A stretch of 64,000 nucleotides of DNA, taken from assembly GCA_012861695.1 (NCBI GenBank), contig JAAOOA010000033.1, forward strand, positions 12,866,434 through 12,930,433, in the 5' to 3' direction. This stretch comes from Trematomus loennbergii (taxonomy: Eukaryota; Chordata; Actinopteri; Perciformes; Nototheniidae). The notes beneath the pieces are model-generated. The model saw nothing but the letters and a program-made list of their open reading frames with translations. It searched no databases and was not told the origin of the DNA. Position 1 is the first letter of the stretch; each line of letters opens with the position of its first letter. Of the stretch, positions 1-10,660 are shown one piece after another. A program made the translations under genes and the position numbers.

Positions 1-55
1 TTATATAGGTATGGCCCTACAATATATCATTTAAATATGGCATGATAAGTTTCCT
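1..55 (+). mobile_element. End of a TTAA-flanked nonautonomous DNA element (truncated by window edge)
   Basis: The first 55 bases match the last part of the full element at 23437-23917 (shared core TTATATAGGTATGG, then GGCATGATA..., then TTAA at 56-59). Only the end of the copy lies in the window. The family is non-coding and recurs at 12274, 14804, 23437 and, with different interiors, at 41034 and 2104. Confidence 0.7.
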
Positions 56-232
56 TTAAATATGTGCACTGTGAGATGAAAAAGAAAAATGTATCAAATT
101 TAGTTTTGAACATTCACTGTGATTGGGTCTATTATCCACGCAATACACCATATTACATTTTTTTCTTAATTTACATTATTTAATTTCTGTCTCTTGTAAA
201 TATCATATTCTATTATATTAAATGTATATAAA

Positions 233-378
233 CTTTTTGCACTACTTTTTATTTTGTATTTTTGTATTTTATTGTATATGTTGCATTGTTGGAGGAGCTC
301 AGGTCAGAAGAATTGCATTGACATTTCTACACTGTAGCTGCTGAGCATATGAGAATAAAACCTTTGAATCTTGAATCC
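233..378 (+). mobile_element. LINE 3' tail (non-LTR retrotransposon fragment)
   Basis: The segment has the layout of a fish LINE 3' untranslated end: TTGCACTACTTTTTATTTT, a T-rich run, TTGGAGGAGCTC, an imperfect CTACACTGTAGCTG hairpin, GAGAATAAAACCTTTG as a polyadenylation-like signal, then a TTGAATC end. The same layout occurs on the opposite strand at 34431 and 44990 and on the plus strand near 55700. No reverse-transcriptase coding sequence remains here. The clade is not resolved. Confidence 0.55.
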
Positions 379-379
379 A

Positions 380-1115
380 ACACTTTTTTCAGTGGAAAAT
401 CCTGAATTGTAGGATAGTTTGGCCATAATAATGCTTTATGATTACATTTCTAGTGAGAAGTGTATATTTTACTTTCAGAATCTACCTCCAGTGGATGTGT
501 AGGATCTACACAGGGTATATGCAGGAATCCTGAAGTCACATGTAATACCTTTTAAGACCTTTTTTAAGACCCTTTCCATACATTTTAAGACCTCATCGCC
601 ACTTGGAGTTTTAATCGGTTACCTTGGCGACACACTTTACCTCACATTTACTATATACAGTATTGATTGTCCTTCCTCCTTATCTTCCAACCATTTGGAC
701 GCAGACTTGCATTTCCCCATAACGATGTTGTTTAACAACCGGCGTAAACGGACCTTCGCGCTATCAAGCAGTGAGCGTGCGATGTCCTGTTCAGATGACG
801 TCAAATCCAACGGGATGCCATAAATAAACTACACAGAATCACACTACACACCTACGCAATGATTACATTCAGGCAGACTGTAGAATACAACCTCTTTGGA
901 CAATTTATATACTTATTGAAAACAAGCTACAAAATGTAATACCTTGGAAAATGCCGTTTAATACTTTTTAATAGCCTTAATTTTCGCTAAATTGATTTAT
1001 CAACTTTTAATACTTTTTGAGACCCCGCGACACCCTGTTACACAGTATGATAGATATATTACTTTACACCCGGAAGTATGTATTGTCAATCTTATTGTCG
1101 ATAAATTGAGGGATA
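380..1115 (+). mobile_element. Old remnant of the long-inverted-repeat family, split by a hAT insertion
   Basis: Bases 385-513 (TTCTAGTGAGAAGTGTATAT, then CCAGTGGATGTGTAGGATCTA) match the arm of the 34630-37976 element near 34815-34895. After the hAT insertion the match resumes at about 1046 (TGATAGATAT) and again at CCGGAAGTATG. It is a diverged fragment without ends. Confidence 0.6.
514..1037. mobile_element. hAT-type nonautonomous transposon with 8 bp duplication
   Basis: The right end reads GACCCCGCGACACCCTG, the typical hAT CAGGG terminus in reverse. Both subterminal regions carry TTTTAATACTTTTTAAGACC-like motifs in inverted orientation. The flanks are CTACACAG (506-513) and TTACACAG (1038-1045), 7 of 8 identical. 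Joining the flanks at that point restores the sequence seen in the uninterrupted relative near 34893. The left terminus seems to have lost a CAG next to the duplication. No transposase is present. Confidence 0.7.
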
Positions 1116-1494
1116 TACGCTATATTTTATTAACACCAGTATGTACTTTATACATCCACCTCGAGTGTTTGTCTCTGCACCGGAAATAATTTAATTTTAA
1201 AGTTCAACCGCATATTATATAGACTATCAGCGCCACACCTGCGTAACACATGGTGCCTCTTGTCTGAACAATTTTTTAAGCGATTTGTAATCTATTCTTG
1301 TCGACTTGCAGCCTAAATACAAAGATAACTCCACTCTCCTACCACTGCTTACCTCTAATGAGCCTTGGTAGAACTAGTGTCCGAGTCATGGGGTCCAGAA
1401 CTGACTGAAGACATGTGGAACAGAGGACAGGCATGGTTCCATGTACAGGAAACTGGAACTTTGAACAGGTGTTTTCATCTTTCTGCCTGAAGAT

Positions 1495-2808
1495 TCACAA
1501 GTTCTTGATCAGGTGTTTGATGTGGGCTGGCATGATCCTTTCTGCAGCGATGAATAAAGAAAACAAAGAATTTTTAATAATAGTAATGATGGTAACAACA
1601 ATAATATTAGTATAACTATTTATATAGCACTTACACAATTGCAAAGTGATTCTCCCAACAAAAATAAAGAACAAAACAATACCAACAATAAAAAAACAAA
1701 TGATTATAGGAATGTTAAGAGACAAAGAAATTATAAACATTCTGAGAGGCCGACTACAAAAGGTAGACTCAATGGCTCTTGATGACATCAATGCGCAGTC
1801 CCAATAGATGCTGTAGTATAAAAATAAATAGATTTATTCTATTTTGTGTTGGATGATTTGTTTTATTGATTGCTGATGGATGTATATATATAGGGTTTAT
1901 TGAACAGCAGTAAAGCATTAAGTTGCTAAATTAACGTACACTGAACTGTAAAACAACTTACCACTATTTAGGAAAGGCTCAGGAGGGTTGACTAGTAGGA
2001 CAGCAAAGAGGTGGAGGAGGTCTCTGTACAACCATTGGTAGATGTTACACCTGAAAGAAAGATAATGAAATAAAAGAAGACAGGAGTACAAACATCCTCT
2101 TAAAGGTGGGGTAGGTAAGTTTGAGAAACCGGCTCGAGATACACTTTTTGTTATATTCCATGGAATGCTCTTAACATCCGATAGCAATGAAAATCTTAAG
2201 TGCTTTGACAAAAAATCCATAAAAAAATGTAATCTGTGGAAGCTGTAGTACTGTAAAAAGCACGACCAATCATTTTAGCCGGCCCGGCTAAAGTAACTGG
2301 ATGGCCTACCTGCCTGTCAGCCTTCCATCTGTGCACAAACTTATCTCGTGCCCTCATTGGTCATGTGCGCGTTCGTGTGTGTTGGAGAAGGGGCTCTGTA
2401 AGGAAGTGGCAGATTTTTTCCGGTTGTGTATTTTCAAATTCTAGCGCACTCGAGCTGGTTTCTCCAAAATTACCTACCCCACCTTTAAGTAAAAGACCAA
2501 ATCATGTCAAGCTTTAACTTGAGCCTGTTTTTTCAGTCTTTACAATGCACTGTTGGAAAATACCTTCCAAAGGCTAAATTCAAACTCAATATAAATAACT
2601 GGGTACCAAAGTGCTTTACCTGATAGAACACGTTCCACATGGAGCAGCAACCATCCGGCTCGGCCTTTTGCTGCATATCATCTCCTCCCTCTCCACTGTT
2701 TCCATTAGATCTCTACTGTCAAATAAAACTGAAATTCCCAAAAAATCATATTAAAAAAGTTTAAAACAATAACTTGCTTGGCATTGAAATGGATTAGAAT
2801 CTCACCAT
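1495..2808 (-). CDS. Short or frame-broken coding region of the spliced minus-strand unit; function unknown
   Basis: Two frames compete. Frame 1 starts at ATG 2705 and crosses exons 3, 4 and 5 to TGA at 1497-1495. It gives 73 residues, with a central hydrophobic part (LLHLFAVLLVNPPEPF) that is too short to call a membrane segment confidently. Frame 2 starts at the ATG that ends exon 2 (2808), uses the later NAGNAG acceptor and looks more protein-like in exon 3 (DDMQQKAEPDGCCSMWNVFY). It meets TAA two codons into exon 4. A single-base excess at the exon 3/4 junction would account for the switch from frame 2 to the exon 4 frame. The frame 1 stop lies 142 bases before a further splice donor, which would predict nonsense-mediated decay, and the frame is open again from the stop to that donor. 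I do not recognise the family. A pseudogene, an upstream ORF or an alternative isoform are all possible. Confidence 0.4.
2104..2484. mobile_element. TTAA-flanked MITE with AGGTGGGGTAGGTAA inverted ends
   Basis: Terminal inverted repeats AGGTGGGGTAGGTAA and TTACCTACCCCACCT are exact, flanked by TTAA at 2100-2103 and 2485-2488. The body is non-coding and 381 bp long. A second, 3'-truncated copy with the same interior (AAACCGGCTCGAGATACAC, CCAATCATTTTAGCCGGCCC) is at 59300. TTAA duplication fits piggyBac- or Kolobok-type transposition. The AG...CT termini fit Kolobok better. It sits in the intron between exons 3 and 4 of the minus-strand unit. Confidence 0.85.
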
Positions 2809-3590
2809 TTTCCTGGATGTCAGGAAGGCCAGGAAGTCATTCCCTTCAAGACCGCAACCAGTCACAGGAGTTCAAATGCAAAGCCTGAACGATGACAAGA
2901 GCGGGAGACTTACATTTTACAATTATATTTTTAATTAATACCAGAGCAGTGTGTACATAGGCCCTGTACGACATGCAGAGAACAGATCAAATCCCCTGAC
3001 AGAATCACACACTTTGGTGATATCCTCTTCTGATAATGTTTCATTTTTTAGCAGCAAAGTAACATTACTCAAGTATGTCAGACCCAACTCATTTACAGTA
3101 TGTTTTGCATCTCCTCAACAATGGTCTGTATCATTGAGTAGAAAAAAACTGTCCCTACAATTTCAGGTAGATTAACACACATTTGTAAGACAGTTTACAA
3201 TGAAGCACAAAAACCCTCTTTGTATTAAGCGAGCTGCCACACAAAGTACAGCTTAACATGCTAACCTTTGGTAGAGAGCTACAGTTTGCTAACTTCATGT
3301 TCAACACAAACCTCTAATGGCATTACATTGACAATTTTAAACAAAACGTAACTCTCTCAACTTGTAAGATAACGTTAAGTTAACTTACCCTTAAATAACT
3401 ACATCACCTTTTTCAGGGGAAACACAAACTGCAGAAAACGTTAGCTGCTAACTGTTGATAGCTAAGACAGCTAGCCTCCTAGCAAACGTAATATTAAGTT
3501 AACATTAACGTAACGTTGTAAGAAAGCAAAACGAACCTTCGAGAAAGCTTTTACTCTCAGACTTGGTGAAATTGTGTAGTGTTGCTTACC

Positions 3591-3790
3591 TCCAGAAGGA
3601 CTTTTAGCGCGTTTCCCAGTAGACAGAGCTGTCAGCGGTGCCTCTCAGAAGAGCAGCCGCTGGGCGGAGTCACAGAAACGCTCAACTGATCTTCTTCACT
3701 CCTTGACCGTTGTGCCGTAGTGCCAGTCAAAACATACGCTTTGTTTCAACAACTGCCGTCTCGCCGTCCCCCGCCCTCTCTGTCTGTCTG
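3591..3790 (-). promoter_or_regulatory. GC-rich 5' region of the minus-strand unit
   Basis: This stretch is visibly richer in CpG (GCGCG, CCGC, GCCGTC, CCGCCC) than its AT-rich surroundings. It contains the inferred untranslated first exon ending at donor position 3589. It is the natural place for the transcription start. No TATA box is evident. Confidence 0.35.
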
Positions 3791-3805
3791 TGTCTGTTTC
3801 AGTTT

Positions 3806-4214
3806 AGCCAGCAAGACTGCTGGTAGACCAGCATAAATACCAGCTTCACCAGCATCCAGCTTAACTACCAGCTAAAACCAGCATAGACCAGCATGACATC
3901 CATGCTGGTCTATGCTGGTTTAGCTGACCAGGCTGGTCTTGAACCAGCCACAGCTTGTCCAGCCTGGTAAACCAACTAAACCAGCCTAACACCAGCTAAA
4001 ACCAGCATGACATCCATGCTGGTCTATGCTGGTTTAGCTGACCAGGCTGGTCTTGAACCAGCCATAACAGCTTGTCCAGCCTGGCAAACCAACTAAACCA
4101 GCCTAAACCAGCTAAAACCAGCTAAAACCAGCTAAAACCAGCTAAAACCAGCTAAAACCAGCTAAAACCAGCAACCATCTTAAGCTGGTCTATAGCTGGT
4201 TTTTTCAGCAGGGT
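3806..4214. mobile_element. Palindromic ACCAGC mosaic foldback element
   Basis: The segment is almost entirely built from ACCAGC/GCTGGT words in both orientations. A roughly 114 bp block starting GACATCCATGCTGG is tandemly duplicated (3895 and 4009). The decamer AAAACCAGCT is repeated seven times at about 4107-4170. The right end GCTGGTTTTTTCAGCAGGG is a typical teleost foldback terminus; the matching left terminus is not clear. Non-coding. Confidence 0.75.
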
Positions 4215-4227
4215 TGAGGGATGATAT

Positions 4228-4437
4228 CTAGGCCTTCTTCCATTTTTTCTTCAAACTGGGTGGCAGCCTGCTGGCACACAACCCACTGTTTACAAAATGC
4301 CCACTTCTGTCCTTCTTGTTGTTGTCTTCATTTTTAATCCCCATCCTGACAATGTCACATGGAATTAAAATGGCAAAAGCTAATCTGTCACGCAAAAGCT
4401 GACAGTACTTCCTGGAAAGTCTTGTGTTGGCAGCCAT
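4228..4437 (-). CDS. Unrecognised short ORF, possible exon
   Basis: The frame starts in a good context (GAGATGG, MAANTRLSRKYC...) and runs 69 codons to a stop, ending in a basic tail (SLKKKWKKA). It lies directly beside the ACCAGC mosaic. It is upstream of the minus-strand unit, on the same strand. No domain is recognised. There is no splice donor that would force coding use. It may be chance or part of an old transposon. Confidence 0.2.
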   Translation of the reverse strand: MAANTRLSRKYCQLLRDRLAFAILIPCDIVRMGIKNEDNNKKDRSGHFVNSGLCASRLPPSLKKKWKKA

Positions 4438-4452
4438 CTCGCCTGCTTGCAA

Positions 4453-7400
4453 GTTCTCTGACTTTTAAATGTTTTGATATATTAAGAGCCTGACTGGAAG
4501 ATTTCGATTTTTGGAAGTTCAAGGTTAATGAACTAATTTAATTAGCGGGTCACTCATCATTCTAGCACACGCGCCTCTTTTTCAGGTAGAGCTTTCCTGT
4601 AGTTACATTTCTTCACATCACATGAGTCCTTAAATTATCTTCATACCTCCTTGACTGCTTTTTTATGCAGATTATTAATAATTTGTTATCATGTAGTGAA
4701 CAGAGCAATGGGATACGAGCAAAGCTCAGAAGATGCTACCAGTAAAGGCATAACAAATATAACAAAGCCATCATAAATCATAAAATAACCAACCAAAAAA
4801 GTTATATAACAGTTTGAGGCACATCGTTAAATAATTATACAATGTCAATGTCCAACCATTTTAATATTAAAACATAACACCCAGATGAAGTCAAAGTTTT
4901 CAAAAGCAAGAACATGATTGCATTGGACCAGACAAGTGTTTTTGATAAAGAGAGTTTTTTGATCCTATAGTGTGACAGTTTGAGGGCTGAGTACGATCCG
5001 AGCGCTGCGTGACCATTAGGACTAATGTGGTAATTTGACAGAGAGCAACTGAACGTTCCACTGCAGCGCTGAGTTAATGTGGTGTCCACTTTCATTTCCT
5101 GGTTATTAGTGTTGAGTGATTACGACAGCTTTTCTGGGAGTTAAATTCCCACTGCTGTTTGTTCTCTGCTGCTGTGTGGAAAAATCCTCCACACGCAGAG
5201 ATAGCAACAGAGAATTCTACTTTTTTCGCAATTATGTCATTAGAGCTTTATCCACATTTCTCACTTTCTTATCAACTTGTATTTTTTATTCTAAATTGGT
5301 TTATTTCTATCCCAACATTATATGTACTGGAGAATAATGAGAGTAGTACAAAGTCTATGCTATTGTGACATTGACATACCACATTTATGGCTCTATGGAT
5401 GCTAAAGTCCAATGGTCAACACTGAAATATCTTCATACGTATACTAATTATAATTCTATTACATAGATTATCCTACTGACTCTTAAGATCTAGACTTCAT
5501 CTAGCTCCACCATGAAGTTGCAATCTTGATTTTGAGTTTAATGTCTGGACAACTACAATTTCAGTATAAGAATTGCTGCAAGATCAATAAGATTATTTCT
5601 CATGACTTTGGTGAGCCCCTCACTTTTTATTTAGCACCCTGGTGAGATCAAACTGAGTCATTCCGCATGTAGAATGACTATGACGAAGAAGTAAAAGTGA
5701 GCACATAAGCAGAGCGGCAGCTTAAATACTCCGACTGTGTCTACAAAGGGTCCCTTCAGGCACAGTAATGAGCGGAAGGCCAAACCATAATAACTGATGT
5801 TACATGTGTAAATTGTAGTGAAAGCACCTGAAGAGTGAATTTCAGCTTCAGGTCATGTATATTATGCAGCATGCGAAGCTGCTGAATTTATTTAAAAAAA
5901 GTCAGATGCTCAGGATGCGTCCTACAGTTATGTAGACCTACTGTAAAAAGTGGTCCTACTAAAAACAACTATAGCATCAGTTGTTCTGTTTATGGTTAGG
6001 TGATAAAGCCCTCCAGAAACCTTGTCAGTTGGGGGAAAAGGAGGAAATAGTCAGACTCTATCATAAAGGAAGTCTGATGGAGGTCGGCCTGGAAGGATAG
6101 ACCAACAAAGGTTCAATAAACCGTGAGACATGTCAGGAGAATCCTTTCTACAAAAGGAGTTTATTTCCTGACCAACTCTTAAAGACAGAAATGGTCAAAG
6201 GCCATTCAGAACCAATAATGCAGCACAGGAACAGGTGAACTTATTTTCTGTGTCATAGAAAGCCTTCAAATTTACAATTTGGTGGACTGCAAGCCACACA
6301 AGCTCCTAATTGGAGGAATAAGAGAAGCATCGAAGAAAACCACCTGACCTGTCAAGGTGATCGATCAGTTTGAAAACATGGAGACTGTAGGCCTTATTGC
6401 ATGTAGCTGGTCACCTCTGCACATTATGGTTTTGGGCCTATATGACTGGAACTGACACAATGTCTGTGGCATTTTTTAAATTAAAACAGACCATTTTGTT
6501 TGTGTAAATGTGTAGCTCTCAGCAGCAGATGAGGCCATTCTGTGAGGGAAAAACAAGAAAAGTTGCGTGTGTGATTTATCAACTTTTAATCATTAATGGT
6601 GTTTACTGACTTTTTTATTTATTTCTGGATTTAACATAGTATATCAGGAGTCCGTTCTCACAATTATATCTAAATAAGACCCCGCAGAGTATCTCGTAAT
6701 TTTCCTTCCTCCTGCTCTCCAGCAGCAGTATAAATCAATGCTCTGATAACAGCTCTGCGGTCATAAATAAGCTCAGCTAATCTGCTGCAATAAATGTATT
6801 ATTTTCTATTTAAGGAAGTCCGCTTCTTTCCAAACCTTTTTAAATTATCTCTGAAATTAGTCATTAAAACTATTTTTTTCCCACAGAAAATGGAGATAAT
6901 GTGTCTCTAATGGATTAACACATTGTATGCTATGGCTGTGTGTGGGTGTAGAAACATTAACGTTATAAAACTATAAGATTAGCTTGCTACATTTGTTTTA
7001 TTAACCTATTACAGCTTTCTCATATAATTCTTTAAGCAAGGTTGTGTGTAGGTGTTTAAAAAGCAATTACTTGTTATATTGAGATGTTTGAAAAAGACCA
7101 TGAATGTTTTCTGGTTATAAAAGCCTATCCATTGTATCTGTGTGCTTTAAGGTTAAGGTCACTTTGCAGCCCGAGCAGATTGCTGCCTACGCCAGCATCT
7201 TGGACTGCAACAGTGATAAAGGAGTGACAACATGCATGTAGCCAACATTTTGTTTTGAATTGAAAGGAAAGCTGGTGTAACATTTCAAAAGAAGAAATTG
7301 TAGGTTGTACAGATGGAGCATCTTATTTCAGACTCCAGCTTACTGCTTCCTGCCTACTACCTGCCAGTTACCTGCCTAAGACCTGCCAAAGACCAGTATC

Positions 7401-7757
7401 TGGGAATGTTAAGCCCTCCCACTATTTTCCAAGAGGGCGTTGCCAGATTTTCAATTTCAGGATTTAACCAGGAGATGGCTCTTCCTTCACAAAAACAGGA
7501 AGACAACTTTCATGGACTTTCAGTTTTGTTTAGAAGAGCATTTGAACACATCAATATTTTAGATCAAATGAAGTATATCTAATCTTGTAATTCAATAATA
7601 TATAGTCTTTATATATTAAATAACTATGGCCAAACTAAGACTTAGTTTTTCACAAGAGAAAATGCAGATATTATATAAAAAACTAAAGTTAAAATCTTGT
7701 TTTTAATGCCCCAAGAGCAATAAAAACACTTGGTAAAAAAATCATCTTTCATAAATT
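4453..7757. other. Unique non-coding DNA
   Basis: AT-rich sequence without recognisable coding exons, inverted-repeat elements or long tandem repeats. A 22 base word (CTTATTTCAGACTCCAGCTT and two more bases) at 7320 recurs at 8803, hinting at an unclassified low-copy repeat. Confidence 0.5.
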
Positions 7758-7793
7758 GCATTTAGCTGACGCTTTTATCCAAAGCGACTTACT
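7757..7793 (-). mobile_element. SINE/LINE 3' tail fragment
   Basis: CATTTAGCTGACGCTTTTAT followed by CCAAAGCGACTTAC is the reverse complement of the teleost SINE/L2-type 3' tail, also seen at 21168, 36000 and 48440. Only the tail is present; the rest of the copy is lost or never integrated (5' truncation). Confidence 0.7.
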
Positions 7794-8057
7794 ATTTAAT
7801 AAATGATAAATGATTATTCATAACAAATATGAGTGATGTGTGATTATTATTCATGCTATATACTGATATAGGGCTAAGTAAGCAATCAATCCTGCAAATT
7901 AACCCTTAGTTGTTCAATATATTTATTCAGACAATGTGAGTAGAAATACAGAAATTCTGCTCCCACCTAAGGCCAACGTTGCAATATTACAACATTTCCC
8001 TAAAAACTTACCAAAACGTAAACATTTTTAAAACTCTTTCATTTCTGCTCCAGAGGC

Positions 8058-8400
8058 CAGGGGTTAAATTGGGATTTGATATGTGGGGGGGCTTTGTTAG
8101 AAGGTGCGACGGGGGGGGGGGGGGAGAGTTAGACGCTTGTGAATTGGCAACAGGTGGGGGGGGGGGGGGGGGTGTTGTCGGCCGTAAGCGAACCGGGCCG
8201 TTGGCGTCCGGCCGTTCTGTGATTCTCCAGAACTCACAGCTGGCCAGGGATAAGTCCCGACTCTCCCGACGGCCAATCCGTGCCTCCCCCTGACTGCACG
8301 TTGCTGACACACACCGCTGCAAACTCTCTGCACGGAGGAGCCGCGGAGGAAGAGACACACGTTCACTAAGCCGAAAAAACTATATCCGGTCACAGTGATC
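8058..8400. mobile_element. GC-rich fragment with G-tracts, probable hAT-like end
   Basis: It starts CAGGGGTTAAATTGGGATTT, a hAT-like terminus. It includes uninterrupted runs of 14 G (8111-8124) and 17 G (8156-8172), then a GC-rich body rich in CCGG/GGCC words. A matching right terminus was not found. Open frames here are low-complexity proline or glycine runs and were not called. Confidence 0.4.
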
Positions 8401-9096
8401 TGCTATTTTAAAGTAAATTCAACACATATCGACCCTAAATATAGCATATATATATATATATATATACACTGTGCCACTACAGTTGATCTGTGTGTCTACA
8501 AAGAAAGCTTTTCATTTGCTAGATGCTGATGTAGCTATTTGGATTACTTTTGAAGATGCAGTTGGGAATATTTCCTCAACCCTGCTTTGTTATTTTCAGA
8601 AAAGTGAAACTTAAATAGGCCTATAAATGATAGAATTTAATAGAGTCTTGAAAAAGCATGGTGATGGCAATAAATGCATTAATGAATCCCCAAAATCTAC
8701 AGAATACATTTAATTTAAGGGAGCAGTTACTGAGAAGTATATAATGAGAACTGCTACCAATGGTGGCCTATTTAGTTTATTAAGAAATACAATATTTGTA
8801 GCTTATTTCAGACTCCAGCTTACATACATTTCCCGCCTAAGGATAATATTCCCACAGTGCAGCATAATGTACAGTATCACACTGTATTACAAATTCAAAG
8901 TAAATGACTGTGGGTAATACAGCAATTTACTGCCTAGATTACAGATTTTGTTACAGTGTATGTTGCATGTTTTAAATATGTTGTATTTACTTGTTTAAAA
9001 TGAAATGTGTTTTAGATTGACTTTTAAAATCGAACTAACTACAGATGAAAAATAGCCTCTTGGCTAACTCTAAGAAGAAAGGGTAGACATATCTGT
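8401..9096. other. Non-coding DNA with a TA microsatellite
   Basis: A TA run at about 8446-8466 is followed by AT-rich sequence. Around 8875-8960 there is a cluster of TACAGT/ATTACAG words resembling the end of an old MITE. No gene is seen. Confidence 0.4.
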
Positions 9097-10089
9097 ACTT
9101 AGGCCCCGCTCACACGGGACCGTTTGCGTTTATGCACAGTATGCGTATTCAAAAAAGTATTCCGTTCACATGCATTCGTTTCATTTAACGTGTCTGTTCA
9201 AACGAGGCCGCTGGAAACGCTGTAGTACATATGCCGGGACTGTAAGTGGCGCTGTAACTTCCGCCAAAATACACCAAAAGCCACGAAGAAGAGCAGCCCG
9301 AGCAGCCCCGCCACAATGTTGCCATGGCTACCCTTCTGTTTAAGCCCCGTGGTGTATTTCGCAACATGTAGTTCATGTAATTCTCCATGTCCACTTGTTG
9401 CTGATGGTTGTGGTAGAGGAGCTGTATATTTTGCACTAATATCTGTAGCATGGTCAGTAGCAGTAGCACTAGCAGTAGCTACTGACAGGAGGAAGTGTGT
9501 GGCGATTGCTGGTATTCAGCGGGATATATTCATTTCCTCAGCATATGGATAAATGCAACGGGGAAGTTAACTGAAAGAAACCGAATCTGTGGATATTGCA
9601 TCGACCGATCAAGAAGCACGTCTCTGTGGAGAGGACGGCTCAGAAAGAGAGATATTCTCTACAAACACCGGGTGAGATCGCACCTTTGTCAATATAATGG
9701 ATCAATGCATGAAATCTGACTCTGTTTATTTTGTTTAAGGAGTATATTGGGCGTTAACAATTCTGGTTTGCCTTTTATAATATTATTTCATTCAAGAACC
9801 CCTTGTGCATTTAATTAACACAGCTATTTTTGATAGTTGCTACAGCAGTGAGCAGGAGAGGTGGGGAGAGGCGGGGCTATCGCTATTTTTTCAGGAAATA
9901 TTCGTATAGAGGTGATTACACGGACTCGGTTGACCCCCCAGAGCGTTTCGTTTGCAAATCTATCCACCTTGGGACCCGTTATCGTTTGTGGGTCAGTTTC
10001 TATCGGCCTCGTGTAAATATTAGGGCTATACGCACGTGAAACTATGCAGATACAAGCAGTTTTTCTCCTCGTGTAAACGGCGCCTTAGT
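9097..10089. mobile_element. Inverted-repeat DNA element with CACACG/CGTGTAAAC ends and an atypical core
   Basis: The left end ACTTAGGCCCCGCTCACACG pairs imperfectly with the reverse of the right end (ACTAAGGCGCCGTTTACACG). Both continue into GTTTGCGTTT/GCAT-type subterminal motifs. The left part carries the shared module around 9207-9256 (GCTGTAGTACATATGCC). The core 9475-9680 is different in style and includes an ACCGG/GTGAGA donor-like site. No clear target duplication. Open frames are short; nothing is recognisable as transposase. Confidence 0.55.
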
Positions 10090-10365
10090 GCCAAGTAGCT
10101 AAGCAGGTATTCACTCAGAGGGGGGTAGGTACTAAATGCCACCCATTTACATGTAGGCAAACAAAGTCAAAAATCAACATACAGTAGGGGGGGGGGATGG
10201 TGAACGGTATGTGGGACACTGAAAAGTCTATGTTAAAAAGCCTCAGTCACCTTAATTCATGTAATAAAAACATCTCAGGTCAGTAACACTGAAAGCTAAA
10301 TGTGCAATACCATGTTCAGCTATGTTACTATTTATAATGTTATTGTTGTTACAACAGAAGATGTT

Positions 10366-10660
10366 TTTCTTTATATTGAAGTTAAATGCATCAATCTGGT
10401 GCACTTTGAGGTCAAAATTAAGAGATTTATGGATACCGCTGGAAAAAGCTGCAGTACATATGCCGAGCCTGTACGTAGCGCTGTAACTTCCTCCACAAAA
10501 GCAGCCTTCTGTTTATTCAACGTGGTGGGGGCCGAGGGAACCGGGCAGAGTTTTTCGCCGGTCAACGTGTGTGAAAGTTTAAATCTTCCTTATTGAGCTT
10601 TAAAACAAATGAATAACGACTATATATAATAATAAAATAAACACCGGCTGTTGTTATGCC
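10366..10660 (+). mobile_element. Left arm of an inverted-repeat structure paired with 12530-12990
   Basis: From about 10440 the sequence (GCAGTACATATGCC, TTCTGTTTATTC, TTCGCCGGTCAA, GTTTAAATCTTCC, GAGCTTTAAAACAAATGAAT) is matched in reverse at 12990-12530. The outer piece 10366-10436 (ATCAATCTGGTGCACTTTGA) matches the opposite strand at 23277-23370. Non-coding. Confidence 0.6.

Larger units (their letters stand above)
1353..3720 (-). other. Spliced minus-strand transcription unit, five candidate exons
   Basis: Exons were inferred from splice signals read on the minus strand. Exon 1 is about 3720-3591 (GC-rich, no ATG) with donor TCTGGAG/GTAAGC. Exon 2 is 2884-2806, acceptor TCATCGTTCAG, donor AAAATG/GTGAGA. 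Exon 3 is 2715-2620, acceptor TTTTATTTGACAG with a second AG three bases on (NAGNAG), donor ATCAG/GTAAAG. Exon 4 is 2050-1962, acceptor TTATCTTTCTTTCAG, donor AATAGTG/GTAAGT. Exon 5 is 1541-1353, acceptor TTTATTCATCGCTGCAG, donor TTAGAG/GTAAGC. Five consecutive correctly oriented exons with pyrimidine-rich acceptors are unlikely by chance. The last donor implies the unit continues beyond the left edge. Introns hold a MITE (2104-2484). The gene is not recognised. Confidence 0.6.

Noticed and set aside
1415..1615. Plus-strand frame over exon 5 of the minus-strand unit
   Set aside because: The splice signals and pyrimidine tracts are all on the minus strand; the plus-strand frame lacks an acceptor with a polypyrimidine tract.
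4107..4170. Regularly spaced AAAACCAGCT units resembling a CRISPR array
   Set aside because: There are no spacers; it is a simple decamer tandem repeat in a foldback element of an animal genome.
8008..8393. Proline- and glycine-rich frames around the G-tracts
   Set aside because: Generated by homopolymer G runs within a transposon fragment.
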